64,000 nt of DNA from an uncultured Aquimarina sp. GTDB taxonomy: Bacteria > Bacteroidota > Bacteroidia > Flavobacteriales > Flavobacteriaceae. Each line of letters begins with the position of its first letter. The first letter of the stretch is position 1. A program made the translations under genes and the position numbers. The notes beneath the pieces were generated by a model that did not search any database, was not told the origin of the DNA, and saw only the letters and a list, made by a program, of their open reading frames with translations. The stretch spans positions 434,001 to 498,000 of the forward strand of contig CANMSL010000003.1 of NCBI GenBank assembly GCA_947500505.1, in the 5' to 3' direction. This document shows positions 17,820 to 26,274 of this stretch, piece by piece.

Positions 17820-19976
17820 ATGCATATGCGAGAATTTCTATGTATATATTTTTTTCTTTCTACAATTCTTTCATTTGGACAGAACAGTAATCGTATAGAT
17901 AGTTTGCGCCATCTTTCCAATAAGACCAGTGGTTCTGAAAAGGCAAAAATCCTAATGAAAATTGCAACAGAACTTGAAAATAAAGATTATGACGAAGCAA
18001 TCAGCACCATAGATGATGCACTACAACTTCTCGAAACCGAAGTAGATGGATTGAGCTACGGTCAAGCCCTCCAAATAAAAGGAAATATATACCTAGTCAA
18101 CGGCAATTTGGTCAAGGCGGACAGTCTTTTTCGTGAAGCAAAAAATCGATACCTAAAAAACAATGATGCTGTAGCGATAGCAGCCTTAAATGTAGACAGG
18201 GCAAGGGTATTTGCCAATCAAAGGAATTTAGATGAGGCATTACGTTTGGGCGAAAACGCTTTGCCAATCCTTAGGGAAAACAACAAGACGGATAAGGAAT
18301 TGACGGCGTTGAACCTAATTGCGGGGATATATTATTATAAAGCAGAATATGATAAATCCCTCCAAATAATGGAGCGGATATTGGACATATACCCTAATAA
18401 GGATGACAAATACGTAGGAATTGTTCTTAACACAGGGAGTATTCACTTTGTAAAGAGCAACTTTGTCAAAGCACTTTCTTTGTACCAAGAGGGTTTATCG
18501 ATTAGCGAAGATAATAATGCTATAAACCACATAGCCAAAGCCCACGATTTAATTGGAGAATTACATAAAGAAAGAAAACGTTATGATGCAGCCCTAAAGG
18601 CTCATCAAAAAGCATTGACTATCTACAAGGAAGCTGGGCTAAAGTCCAATCAAGTATCTGTTCTCCAAAATATGGGCGCGTCTCTTACTGCCCTCCATAG
18701 ATTTGTTGAAGCAGATGGGCATCTTCAAGAATCACTTAATTTGGCCAGTGAAATCCAAAATAAGCTCCAAGTGGCGAAGAGTCGAGCCTTGATTGGAATC
18801 AACTCTTTAAGGTTAGGTAATCCAAGGGACGGCATTGTTGACTTAACTTCAAGTATAGCCTATCTTGAAAACGCAAAGGCTAACACACATCTCGTTCAAG
18901 CATATAATGCACTCGCAGAATGCTACTATGGAATAGAAAATTTTGGTAAATCTATTAATTATGGAAAAAAGACTTTAGAACTAACCGAAACAACCTCGTA
19001 TCCCGAAGCAAGGTTAGAGGCGCTCTTTATACTATCCGAGAGCTATAGACAGAAAGGTTCTTTTCAAAGAGCTTACGAATATCTGTCCAAATTTACAGAA
19101 CTGTCGGACAGCACCAACAAGAAACAACAAGATTTAGTAGTTGAGGAGCTCAACTCAAAATTTGACGTTGAGAGAAGAGAAGAACAGATTGAACTATTGC
19201 AAAAGGAAAACGTCGCACGTAATCTTGTGGTGGACTCCCAAAGACGAACTATTCAAGTTATAGGTATAGCACTGACAATCTTTCTGTTGTTGATTTTTCT
19301 TCTGTACCGCAACTACCGTCTCAAGGCCAAGGCCAATGAACAATTAAAAATTCGTAATAAGGAAAAGAATCAGCTCTTAAAAGATCGAGAAACCTTGGTC
19401 AAAGAAATTCACCATAGGGTAAATAACAATCTGCAAGTTATTTCTTCGGTCTTGCAATTGCAGTACAAGAGAACTAATAACGAAAGTGCGCAGGAAATTA
19501 TTCAGGGCATAATGAGTCGAGTACAGTCAATGGCAGAAATCCATAAAGACTTGTTCGCCAAAAATCAGCTCCATAGGCTAGATATGAATGCGTTCTTTGA
19601 CAGGCTGGTTAAGAATAATCTTAATCTTTTTGGCACCAAATCCGAAGTAAAATGTACAATAGACACAATGGTCAGCGCGCCCCTTAAAGATGCCGTGCCT
19701 ATAGGGTTGATTGCCAATGAGCTAGTTACGAACTCTCTAAAGCACGCCTTTCCGCAAAATACCAAGGGAATCATACGAATTAAACTTGGTCAAAATCAGG
19801 AACATTATCATCTAATTGTAGAGGACAATGGTAGTGGCTTTACTACGGCGAGACCAGAGAGTTCGTTGGGATTGGAGATTGTGGAGATATTGGTAAATCA
19901 ATTGAAAGGCGAGATTAAGATGTCTTTCAATATAGGTACAACAGCATCCATAAAACTAAAAAAATATCAATCGTGA
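17820..19976 (+). CDS. TPR-containing sensor histidine kinase (HisKA_2 type)
   Basis: A 718-aa membrane kinase. A signal peptide (cleavage near SFGQ) leads to a periplasmic region of TPR-like repeats (about residues 25-440), then a coiled segment and one transmembrane helix near 477-497. The cytoplasmic part has VKEIHHRVNNNLQVISSVLQ (phospho-acceptor His near residue 533) and a HATPase with GLIANELVTNSLKHAF and VEDNGSGF. A second ATG two codons in is also possible. The stop overlaps the GTG start of the response regulator by 4 bp, so the two form a cognate pair. Similar architecture recurs at 30990. Confidence 0.92.
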   Translation: MHMREFLCIYFFLSTILSFGQNSNRIDSLRHLSNKTSGSEKAKILMKIATELENKDYDEAISTIDDALQLLETEVDGLSYGQALQIKGNIYLVNGNLVKADSLFREAKNRYLKNNDAVAIAALNVDRARVFANQRNLDEALRLGENALPILRENNKTDKELTALNLIAGIYYYKAEYDKSLQIMERILDIYPNKDDKYVGIVLNTGSIHFVKSNFVKALSLYQEGLSISEDNNAINHIAKAHDLIGELHKERKRYDAALKAHQKALTIYKEAGLKSNQVSVLQNMGASLTALHRFVEADGHLQESLNLASEIQNKLQVAKSRALIGINSLRLGNPRDGIVDLTSSIAYLENAKANTHLVQAYNALAECYYGIENFGKSINYGKKTLELTETTSYPEARLEALFILSESYRQKGSFQRAYEYLSKFTELSDSTNKKQQDLVVEELNSKFDVERREEQIELLQKENVARNLVVDSQRRTIQVIGIALTIFLLLIFLLYRNYRLKAKANEQLKIRNKEKNQLLKDRETLVKEIHHRVNNNLQVISSVLQLQYKRTNNESAQEIIQGIMSRVQSMAEIHKDLFAKNQLHRLDMNAFFDRLVKNNLNLFGTKSEVKCTIDTMVSAPLKDAVPIGLIANELVTNSLKHAFPQNTKGIIRIKLGQNQEHYHLIVEDNGSGFTTARPESSLGLEIVEILVNQLKGEIKMSFNIGTTASIKLKKYQS

Positions 19977-20707
19977 GAATATTAATTGTCGAAGATGAAT
20001 TGTTGGTGGCAAAGGGGCTTTCGGAAATTCTTGAAGCAAGAGGTTTTGAAATCACCGATAATGTAACTTCTGTTGAAGATGCCCTCATTTCAATAAATAC
20101 CATTGAACCTAACATTGTGCTATTGGATATATCCCTCAACGGCACAAAAGATGGCATTGATTTGGGGAGAGAGCTCAAATCAAGATTCAATATTCCTTTC
20201 ATCTATATTACTTCCTACTCCGATAACATAACTTTTGAAAGGGCAAAAATCACGAATCCCTATGCTTATATCACTAAACCGTTCAAAGAAATGGATGTGA
20301 TACTTGCCACCGACCTGGCAATTTCAAATTATATTAATAAGGAGGAAAGCCGCCAGAATTCTACGGACCAATCCAGTCCCGTTCCAGGTATGGAAATAAG
20401 AAAGATAAGAGCTTACGTCCTTGCACACCTGCACGACACCATCAAACTCAGTCATCTGGCAGAAACTGTTGGGCTAAATGTACATCACTTCTCACATTAC
20501 TTTAAAAAAGTCGCAGGAATCGCTCCTTACGAATATGTCATCCAACTCCGGTTGGAAGTGGCCGAAGACCTGATTGTAAATACATCCGAACCTTTGGCTC
20601 AGATTGCCTATGCTACTGGCTTCAGCAACCAAAGTCAGATGACCAAGCACTTTAAGGTAAAATACAAATTGACTCCTGCAAAATATCGCAAAAGAAAACT
20701 CAAATGA
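19973..20707 (+). CDS. Response regulator with AraC-type DNA-binding domain
   Basis: A 244-aa protein with a receiver domain (residues 1-118; phospho-acceptor Asp52 in IVLLDISLNG, Thr/Ser and Lys in YITSYSD and YITKPFKEMD). A C-terminal AraC-family helix-turn-helix pair covers about 140-244 (LSHLAETVGLNVHHFSHYF and IAYATGFSNQSQMTKHFK). It starts with GTG at 19973, overlapping the kinase stop. Its likely targets are its own locus and the divergent SDR operon or the DJ-1/VOC genes that follow, since local control is usual for such pairs. Confidence 0.92.
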   Translation: MRILIVEDELLVAKGLSEILEARGFEITDNVTSVEDALISINTIEPNIVLLDISLNGTKDGIDLGRELKSRFNIPFIYITSYSDNITFERAKITNPYAYITKPFKEMDVILATDLAISNYINKEESRQNSTDQSSPVPGMEIRKIRAYVLAHLHDTIKLSHLAETVGLNVHHFSHYFKKVAGIAPYEYVIQLRLEVAEDLIVNTSEPLAQIAYATGFSNQSQMTKHFKVKYKLTPAKYRKRKLK

Positions 20708-20840
20708 GTTAAATGAAATTATTTTTTTAACATATTTTTTATCAAAATTTAATCAAAATGAACAAAAATACAGTAGAAATTTAATTTTGATTTCTGGAGA
20801 TTTGTATCCAAAAAGTTTAACAAATAAAAAGAATAGCACT

Positions 20841-21383
20841 ATGTTAAAAAGATTGATGAATAAAAAGATAGCGTTTCTCGCTACTATTGGGGTTGAGGCG
20901 GTGGAACTCACAAAGCCAAAAACCGCACTGGAAAAAGAAGGAGCAGAAGTAAAAATTTTATCACCCGAAGGGGAAGATATCAGACTTTTAGAATTTCCTG
21001 AATGGAAAAATGAAATGGCTTCTGATGGAAAAATTTCAGATGCCAAGGTAGAGGAATATGATGCCCTCTATCTTCCCGGAGGGATTGTAAATCCTGATAT
21101 TCTTCGAACAAACTCAGATGCAGTAAAGTTTGTAAAGGACTTCGCGGTGACCCAAAAGCCCTTGGCTTCCATGTGCCACGGGCCGTCCACGATGATTACG
21201 GCAGAAATTGTAGATGGCAGGAAAATGACATCTTGGCCATCCATTCAAATCGACCTTGAAAATGCTGGGGCAACTTGGGTGGATGACGCGGTGGTTATAG
21301 ACAGAAATTTTATCACAAGTCGAAACCCAAATGACATTCCAAAGTTCAACGAAGCCCTAATCTCTTTAATAGCAGCGGTATGA
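20841..21383 (+). CDS. DJ-1/PfpI-family protein
   Basis: A cytoplasmic flavodoxin-like protein of about 180 aa. The conserved Cys is in LASMCHGPSTM, with DALYLPGGIVNPD before it and GRKMTSWPSIQIDLENAGA after it, as in PfpI/YraA proteins linked to carbonyl stress or protein deglycation. The frame is open from 20787, but the residues before MLKRLMNKKIAFLAT look non-coding, so the start is put at 20841 (or 20856). It shares 4 bp with the following VOC gene and lies downstream of the response regulator, so it is a likely target of that system. Confidence 0.87.
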   Translation: MLKRLMNKKIAFLATIGVEAVELTKPKTALEKEGAEVKILSPEGEDIRLLEFPEWKNEMASDGKISDAKVEEYDALYLPGGIVNPDILRTNSDAVKFVKDFAVTQKPLASMCHGPSTMITAEIVDGRKMTSWPSIQIDLENAGATWVDDAVVIDRNFITSRNPNDIPKFNEALISLIAAV

Positions 21384-21952
21384 AAAGAAGAGATTACTTG
21401 AGAAATTTGGCCCTACTGACAGGCAGTCTATGTGTATCGCCTTTTGGCTTTACAATGAATACTATAAATAACAACAATAAAACAAATACAAAGATGAAAG
21501 GAAAAACGAGAAGTGTTCACCATATAGGAATTCCAGTAAGCAACCTTGAGAAATCCTTGGAATTTTATAAGGATTTTGCAGGCGGAGAAGTACAATTTAC
21601 ACAACCGATGTGGGGTGAAGGGCTTTCAAAGGGAGCCAATGTGCCCAATGCAAAATTGAGATTTAGCTTTCTAAAAATCAACAATACCATTTTGGAGCTC
21701 ATAGAATATGAACGCCCGAAAGGTGAACCGTTCAATCGAAACAACAATGATATCGGATCAATCCATATCGCATTTGAGGTAGATGACATAGATGAAATCT
21801 ACAATCGATTGAGAGGTAAGGGAGTTGAGTTTAATGCAGAACCATACACCTTTACGGAAGATGACGGAGCAGAGGCTGTGGTTGGTGCAACGTTTGCGTA
21901 CTTAAAAGACCCGGATGGTATTCAACTCGAAATCTTCGAGGCTGCCAAATGA
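21380..21952 (+). CDS. Exported VOC-family protein (methylmalonyl-CoA epimerase-like fold)
   Basis: A 190-aa protein with an N-terminal export signal of twin-arginine appearance (KRRDYLRNLALL and a hydrophobic stretch), then a VOC domain: SVHHIGIPVSNLEKSLEFYK, ILELIEYERP, SIHIAFEVDDIDEIYNRL and DPDGIQLEIFE. Ligand positions fit His, His and Glu of the glyoxalase fold. Export of such a protein is unusual and its substrate is unknown. It overlaps the DJ-1-like gene by 4 bp; a terminator-like hairpin follows at 21975. Confidence 0.85.
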   Translation: MKRRDYLRNLALLTGSLCVSPFGFTMNTINNNNKTNTKMKGKTRSVHHIGIPVSNLEKSLEFYKDFAGGEVQFTQPMWGEGLSKGANVPNAKLRFSFLKINNTILELIEYERPKGEPFNRNNNDIGSIHIAFEVDDIDEIYNRLRGKGVEFNAEPYTFTEDDGAEAVVGATFAYLKDPDGIQLEIFEAAK

Positions 21953-21974
21953 TGGTGAAGTATTAGTCAATTAA

Positions 21975-22005
21975 GAGAGAGCATTTCACGTGGTTATGCT
22001 CTCTC
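21975..22005 (+). terminator. Hairpin after the DJ-1/VOC gene pair
   Basis: Perfect 10-bp arms GAGAGAGCAT and ATGCTCTCTC surround an 11-base loop, starting 23 bp after the VOC stop. There is no T-run, so it may stabilise the transcript end or act with Rho rather than as a strong intrinsic terminator. Confidence 0.55.
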
Positions 22006-22043
22006 AATCGCAATAACAAATTGATTAATAAACAAAAAATACT

Positions 22044-23027
22044 ATGAAAAAATTTCTGATGTTAATTATGTGGCTCACGTTATGTTCAAGTTCTTCTGCA
22101 CAACAGGCAGAACCTTTAGGTATAGCTTTAGAGGGTTATTCGTATCCGTTTGAAGTTTTGTACCATAAGGTTACCATCGAAAGGAAAGAATTGAATATGG
22201 CTTACATGGATATTAAGCCAGAATCAACACCAAAAGGAGTCGTGGTACTGTTTCATGGCAAGAACTTTTTTGGTGCATATTGGAAGAACACAATTTCATT
22301 TTTGAGGAAAAAGGGATATCGAATAATTGTACCCGACCAAATAGGTTTTGGTAAGTCTTCAAAACCAGCTATTGCTTATAGCTTTCATCTTCTATCCCAA
22401 ACAACAAAATCCCTTTTGGATGCTATTGAAGTTAAAGAAATTAATCTGGTAGGTCATTCCATGGGTGGAATGTTGGCTGTGAGATATGCGCTAGAGTTTC
22501 CAGATACGGTTAACAAGTTAATTCTTGAGAATCCTATCGGTTTAGAAGATTATAGGGTAAAAGTACCTTTCAAAACTGTTGATGAATGGTATGAAGCACA
22601 ACTAACTTTGACACGAGAGCAAATTCTGAACTATCAAAAAACCTATTATGCCAAGTGGAACGCTGCTTACGAAGAATATGTCAATGTTCATCATCGCTGG
22701 ATGTTGAGTCCTGAATACCCTAATTTGGCCAAGGTTTCTGCACTAACTTTTAATATGATTTATAACCAACCCATACTGTATGAACTGACAAATCTGGAGA
22801 TGGAAACCTTATTGATTATTGGGCAAGAGGACAGGACTACTTTGGGTAGAGGTTCTGTTAGTGAAGAAGTACTTTCCACATTAGGACAATACCCAATTTT
22901 GGGTAAAGAAGCTGATTTTGCCATTCCTAGTTCGAAACTTGTTGAATTGAATGATGTTGGACATATTCCGCATTTAGAGACTCCAATAATCTTTAACAAT
23001 CAGGTTTACGAATTCATCAAGAACTAA
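22044..23027 (+). CDS. Secreted alpha/beta hydrolase (Ser nucleophile)
   Basis: A 327-aa hydrolase with a Sec signal (cleavage near SSAQ). The fold marks are VVLFHGKNFFGAYWK, VPDQIGFGKSSKP, the nucleophile elbow NLVGHSMGGMLA, the acid in IIGQEDRTT and the His in LNDVGHIPHLETP. Esterase or lyase-type alpha/beta hydrolases look like this; the substrate is not evident. It is the last plus-strand gene before the degraded minus-strand operon at 23.1-25.2 kb. Confidence 0.87.
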   Translation: MKKFLMLIMWLTLCSSSSAQQAEPLGIALEGYSYPFEVLYHKVTIERKELNMAYMDIKPESTPKGVVVLFHGKNFFGAYWKNTISFLRKKGYRIIVPDQIGFGKSSKPAIAYSFHLLSQTTKSLLDAIEVKEINLVGHSMGGMLAVRYALEFPDTVNKLILENPIGLEDYRVKVPFKTVDEWYEAQLTLTREQILNYQKTYYAKWNAAYEEYVNVHHRWMLSPEYPNLAKVSALTFNMIYNQPILYELTNLEMETLLIIGQEDRTTLGRGSVSEEVLSTLGQYPILGKEADFAIPSSKLVELNDVGHIPHLETPIIFNNQVYEFIKN

Positions 23028-23126
23028 GACTTATACTAATGAGAATCAACACCAAAGCTAATAATTTTGATTATCGCTAGTTTTTAAAAATAGCTCCCCT
23101 AACATTAATTTAATTTTTACTATTAG

Positions 23127-23973
23127 TTACTGCGTTCTTATTAATTCGAAGCCAGATGCTATTTTCTTACATATTTCAAGATGGGACGATTCATCTGCAG
23201 CATCAGAAAATATTTCGGGTCCCACAGCATTATCACCTTTGATTTCATTGAGTATTTCCATCACTTTAGCAATATCAAAATCACCTTCACCCGGAAATTT
23301 TCTATAGTGCATCAGGTCGTCAAAAAGGTCATCACCTTCCATATCTTTTTTGGCATCGGCCAGCTGAACTTGCAGTATTTTATCTCCAGATAGAGTTGCC
23401 AATAATTCATCATTTCTATTGCCCCTGAAGTAATGCCAAGTATCGAAGACCAAACCTAAGTTTTCTCTATCTGACTTGTCCACGATTTCTCAAGCGGTCT
23501 CCAAATCTGGAACTCCAGAGAATGGCATAAATTCCAGGTGGACTTTCAAGTTGTGTTTTTGAGCTCTATCCGCTATCCGCCTTGCATTCTCAACATAGGT
23601 CTGAATAGGGTAATCCTTCCCTAAAGTCTCAATGATGCTGATGCTATCGACGCTAAGTTCGAGGGCCTAATCTAAAAAACTCATCTTCCGGGATGTTGAT
23701 AAAGGCCAAATCCTCATCACTCATATTTTTTGGCGCTTACCAGTCGGGCAGCCATTGGGTCAAGGGGTCCAAAATGGAAATCTTTATGCCAAAAGTATCT
23801 GATAATTTGACCAAATTACTGATGTCATGTCCATCTGCTTCCCACTTTTGAATGTCAATCGGAAATGCGGACATTTCATCACACCCTGAGTCTTGTGTAA
23901 TCTGGAATTTCTCTTTCCACGGCCTGTTGCGAACCGTTGCAGCCCAAAGCACTCTCTTTGAATGCATCATCAT
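23127..23973 (-). pseudogene. Broken sugar-phosphate isomerase/epimerase (TIM barrel)
   Basis: The N-terminal part (23973 down to 23737) reads WAATVRNRPWKEKF to DPLTQWLPDW and then meets TAA. Beyond the stop the same frame still codes (KNMSDEDLAFINIPEDEFF), then a frameshift near 23665 moves to ALELSVDSISIIETLGKDYP. A TGA at 23490-23492 interrupts LEFMPFSGVPDLETA, and the last part is GLVFDTWHYFRGN through PEIFSDAADESSHLEI. The protein would be about 280 aa of the xylose-isomerase-like/AP-endonuclease-2 fold. Two stops and a frameshift make it non-functional unless the sequence has errors. Confidence 0.85.
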
Positions 23974-24001
23974 TGATATGTATTAATTGATGAATACACT
24001 A

Positions 24002-24223
24002 CTATTTGGAAAAGCTTGGGTCTACACTGATTTTCCGCTTACGGAATTTCCAACCTTCGGCGGTCTTGACTAGCTCATCTTCATAAGTGGCAGTTGCCAC
24101 TACCTTGGCAGCATCCTTTCTTTCAAAGACAACCAAATAGCATTGCTGGCTCGCTTTTTTGCCGTCAATACCGACGACCAGATTCCCCACAAAATGACGC
24201 TTATTCTTCGACATTGATTGCTG
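24002..24223 (-). pseudogene. C-terminal fragment of a SnoaL-like protein fused to SDR fragment
   Basis: This codes for about 73 residues (SKNKRHFVGNLVVGIDGKKA, then YLVVFERKDAAKVVATATYE and GWKFRKRKISVDPSF) resembling the last strands of a SnoaL-like NTF2-fold protein. It is joined in frame, after FQKM, to the SDR fragment upstream, giving an open frame from 24442. The 5 prime part of the SnoaL gene is missing. The sharp junction at 24223/24224 shows that recombination or deletion created the fusion. A working chimeric protein is unlikely. Confidence 0.75.
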
Positions 24224-24556
24224 CATTTTTTGAAAATCATCCAGCTCCATATCTAGCGTAGGTGCACCAGGGTAGATACCTGCAATGTTCATCCAAATAT
24301 CAATAGGACCGTGGTCCTCGATAATATGTGCTACAATTGATTTGACCTCTTCAACATCCGTGATGTCCAATTGGTGGGCATGCGAAACGCCTCCATCGTT
24401 TTCAATTTCTTGGGCTACAGCTTCAGCTTTTTCCAAATCCAAATCAAGAAGTATTGTTGCAGCTCCCGCCTCAGATAAGCGCTTGGCAGTTTGTTTGCCA
24501 ATACCGGAAGATGCACCGGTGATAACAGCTCTTTTTCCTTTTAGGGAAACAAGTTC
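24224..24556 (-). pseudogene. Internal SDR gene fragment duplicating 17189-17521
   Basis: Base-by-base reading shows about 333 bp aligned without gaps to 17189-17521, with six differences found by eye (about 98 percent identity). It codes for SDR residues 11-121, including the ITGASSGIG cofactor motif, and lacks both the catalytic Tyr/Lys half and the proper start. It lies between an MFS gene fragment and a SnoaL fragment. Copy 2 keeps the ordinary TGASSGIG motif, where the full gene has SGASSGIG. Confidence 0.9.
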
Positions 24557-25169
24557 TTTAAGTGAGGGTATTTCTTTGTTTTACTATCGCTGTCTATTTT
24601 CGGCTCTTTTATATAGCGAATTGCGGGAATTATGATTAAAAATGATAGTGCATAGATAAAAAACGGACCTCTCCAGCTTATATCGGCCAGTACACCTCCC
24701 AAGCTTATGAATACAATACCACCAACTGCCATTGCTGCTGCCTGTAGCCCAAGAAATTCCGTGCGTTCTTCGCCCTCAAAATAGTCGGCAATCAACGTGG
24801 ATGTTACGGTCATTACTATGGCTACGGCAACACCCAATATGCCGCAACTCACCAGAATCCAAAACAAGCTATCGACGAGACCTCCCAAAGAACCACCTAA
24901 GCCGTATAAAATCATTGATGCAATCATCAACTTTTTCCTGCCTATTTTATCAACAAGATATCCTGCGACAGGTGAAACAACGGCGATAAATAGTGCAGGT
25001 AGTGTCAAGGTAAGTTTAGACAGATACACTGCATTGGGATTGGCTGAAAATGTTTCCTCTATTAAAGGTAATGATGCAGAGATAGTAGCGCCGGACAATA
25101 CTGTTAGCGTACTGTTAGCGTACTGGAAGCCAGTAGAATCGATTTCAATATTTTGCTATTATCGCTCAT
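24544..25169 (-). pseudogene. Frameshifted, truncated MFS transporter
   Basis: The gene begins at 25169 with MSDNSKILKSILLASSTLTV and should continue LSGATISASLPLIEETF. An 11-bp tandem duplication (25100-25121) shifts the frame and gives a stop. The remaining frame covers about six transmembrane helices, including the loop motif AGYLVDKIGRKKLMIAS and an EGEERTEFLGLQ segment, then runs into the SDR fragment near 24557 and stops at 24541-24543. The C-terminal half is missing. Drug or sugar transport by the ancestor cannot be told apart. Confidence 0.88.
25100..25121. repeat. 11-bp tandem duplication breaking the MFS gene
   Basis: ACTGTTAGCGT occurs twice in a row (25100-25110 and 25111-25121). 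Removing one copy restores the reading frame of the transporter N-terminus across the site. Eleven is not a multiple of three, so the duplication is a frameshift mutation. Confidence 0.9.
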
Positions 25170-25205
25170 AAAATAGTGTAGATCCCAAATTACCTTTCCC
25201 TTGTT

Positions 25206-25856
25206 CTACTCATCATTCGTTATGAGAATGGTTTGTTGGTCATACGTTTTGTCTGTTATTAAATCGACAAGAATTCTACCGACATCTTTTCTTGAAATCG
25301 TCGTTGGTTCTTTTTCGTTTTCTATATCTTGAATAATTCTAACTTTCTTGGATTTGTCATTAGAAAGCTCAGTTGGCCGTACAATGACCCACTCATCTAG
25401 ACCTGAATTCTTCACCACAAATTCTTGTTCGGTTCTATCTTTCATAATATTTCTTAAAAGAATCGGTTCAATAAAATTTCTAAACACAAACCGACCGTGT
25501 CCTCTTGAGTTACCTGCTCCTATTGCCGTCATACAGATAAGGCGAGGCACTTTTTCTCGTTGCATAGCATTTATGACAATCTCGGTTCCGTCTCGGGTGA
25601 GATTAGGTTTTTTAACTATGGTGTCGAATTTCAGGGGTGCCCCAAAAGTTAGAATGACAACATCTTGACCTTTCATGGCATCCAATACATCGTTTCGATC
25701 CAAAACACTTCCTTTAAAGATTTCGAGATGAGGTGAATCTTCCTCTATTTTTTCAATTGACCTCCCAAAAGCATTTGTTGTGTGTCCCTTTTCCAATGTA
25801 AAATGTAGCGTGTGCCTGCCAATGTTTCCCGTTGCCCCGATTATCAATACGTTCAT
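25206..25856 (-). CDS. NAD(P)H-binding atypical SDR (NmrA-like)
   Basis: A 216-aa Rossmann protein starting MNVLIIGATGNIGRHTLHF (GxxGxxG), followed by GRSIEKIEEDSPHLEIFKGS and DVVILTFGAPL. The block RLICMTAIGAGNSRG and a late VGRILVDLITDK match NAD(P)H-binding or NmrA-like proteins, which act as reductases or redox sensors. It sits 26 bp downstream of a DoxX gene and is the last intact gene before the degraded operon. Confidence 0.85.
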   Translation of the reverse strand: MNVLIIGATGNIGRHTLHFTLEKGHTTNAFGRSIEKIEEDSPHLEIFKGSVLDRNDVLDAMKGQDVVILTFGAPLKFDTIVKKPNLTRDGTEIVINAMQREKVPRLICMTAIGAGNSRGHGRFVFRNFIEPILLRNIMKDRTEQEFVVKNSGLDEWVIVRPTELSNDKSKKVRIIQDIENEKEPTTISRKDVGRILVDLITDKTYDQQTILITNDE

Positions 25857-25882
25857 AACTATTTTTTTTGGATTAAAATTTC

Positions 25883-26263
25883 CTATGAAAATTTTGAAAA
25901 TGGTAACACCGCATTTGGCTCACGCACAGATGCCAAAATCCAAGTCAGTATCAAAAAAACTGCTGGAAAAGTAAAGTCTTCACTTCTTGACATATGGAAC
26001 ATTATGGCCCCTCCGAAATATGCGCTGTAAAGCACTAGGCCCAATCGCATTGTTTGTGGTATGAGGAAAAATACTGCGCACGCCAGTTCTCCTAAGCCAA
26101 TGATGAAGAGCCAGCCGTCCAAACCGTGACTTGCAAATAATTCTTGTTCTGCAGGGGCTTGCGTGAGCTTGGCGTATGCGCTTTGCGTAATAATGAAAAG
26201 AAAGAAGAGTATGTGTAATACCCAAGCTATTTTCTGTCTTGTACTTAAATTTTTGATTTTCAT
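25883..26263 (-). CDS. DoxX-family membrane protein
   Basis: A 126-aa protein with four hydrophobic helices: WVLHILFFLFIITQSAYAKL, WLFIIGLGELACAVFFLIP, a third around LVLYSAYFGGAIMFHM and a fourth at FPAVFLILTWILASV. The AKLTQ after helix 1 and the GLGELA block fit DoxX-like proteins. Their role in redox or quinone-linked membrane processes is poorly defined. It lies 11 bp from the porin-like gene upstream and 26 bp from the NmrA-like gene, so all three are probably cotranscribed. Confidence 0.8.
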   Translation of the reverse strand: MKIKNLSTRQKIAWVLHILFFLFIITQSAYAKLTQAPAEQELFASHGLDGWLFIIGLGELACAVFFLIPQTMRLGLVLYSAYFGGAIMFHMSRSEDFTFPAVFLILTWILASVREPNAVLPFSKFS

Positions 26264-26274
26264 AATAAAAAATT

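Noticed and set aside
23127..23973. Two separate small genes on the minus strand
   Set aside because: Both frames read as parts of one sugar-phosphate isomerase-like protein with stops and a frameshift between them.
24002..24442. A functional SDR-SnoaL fusion protein
   Set aside because: It lacks the SDR active site and cofactor loop start, and the SnoaL part has only its last strands; the open frame is an accident of the junction.
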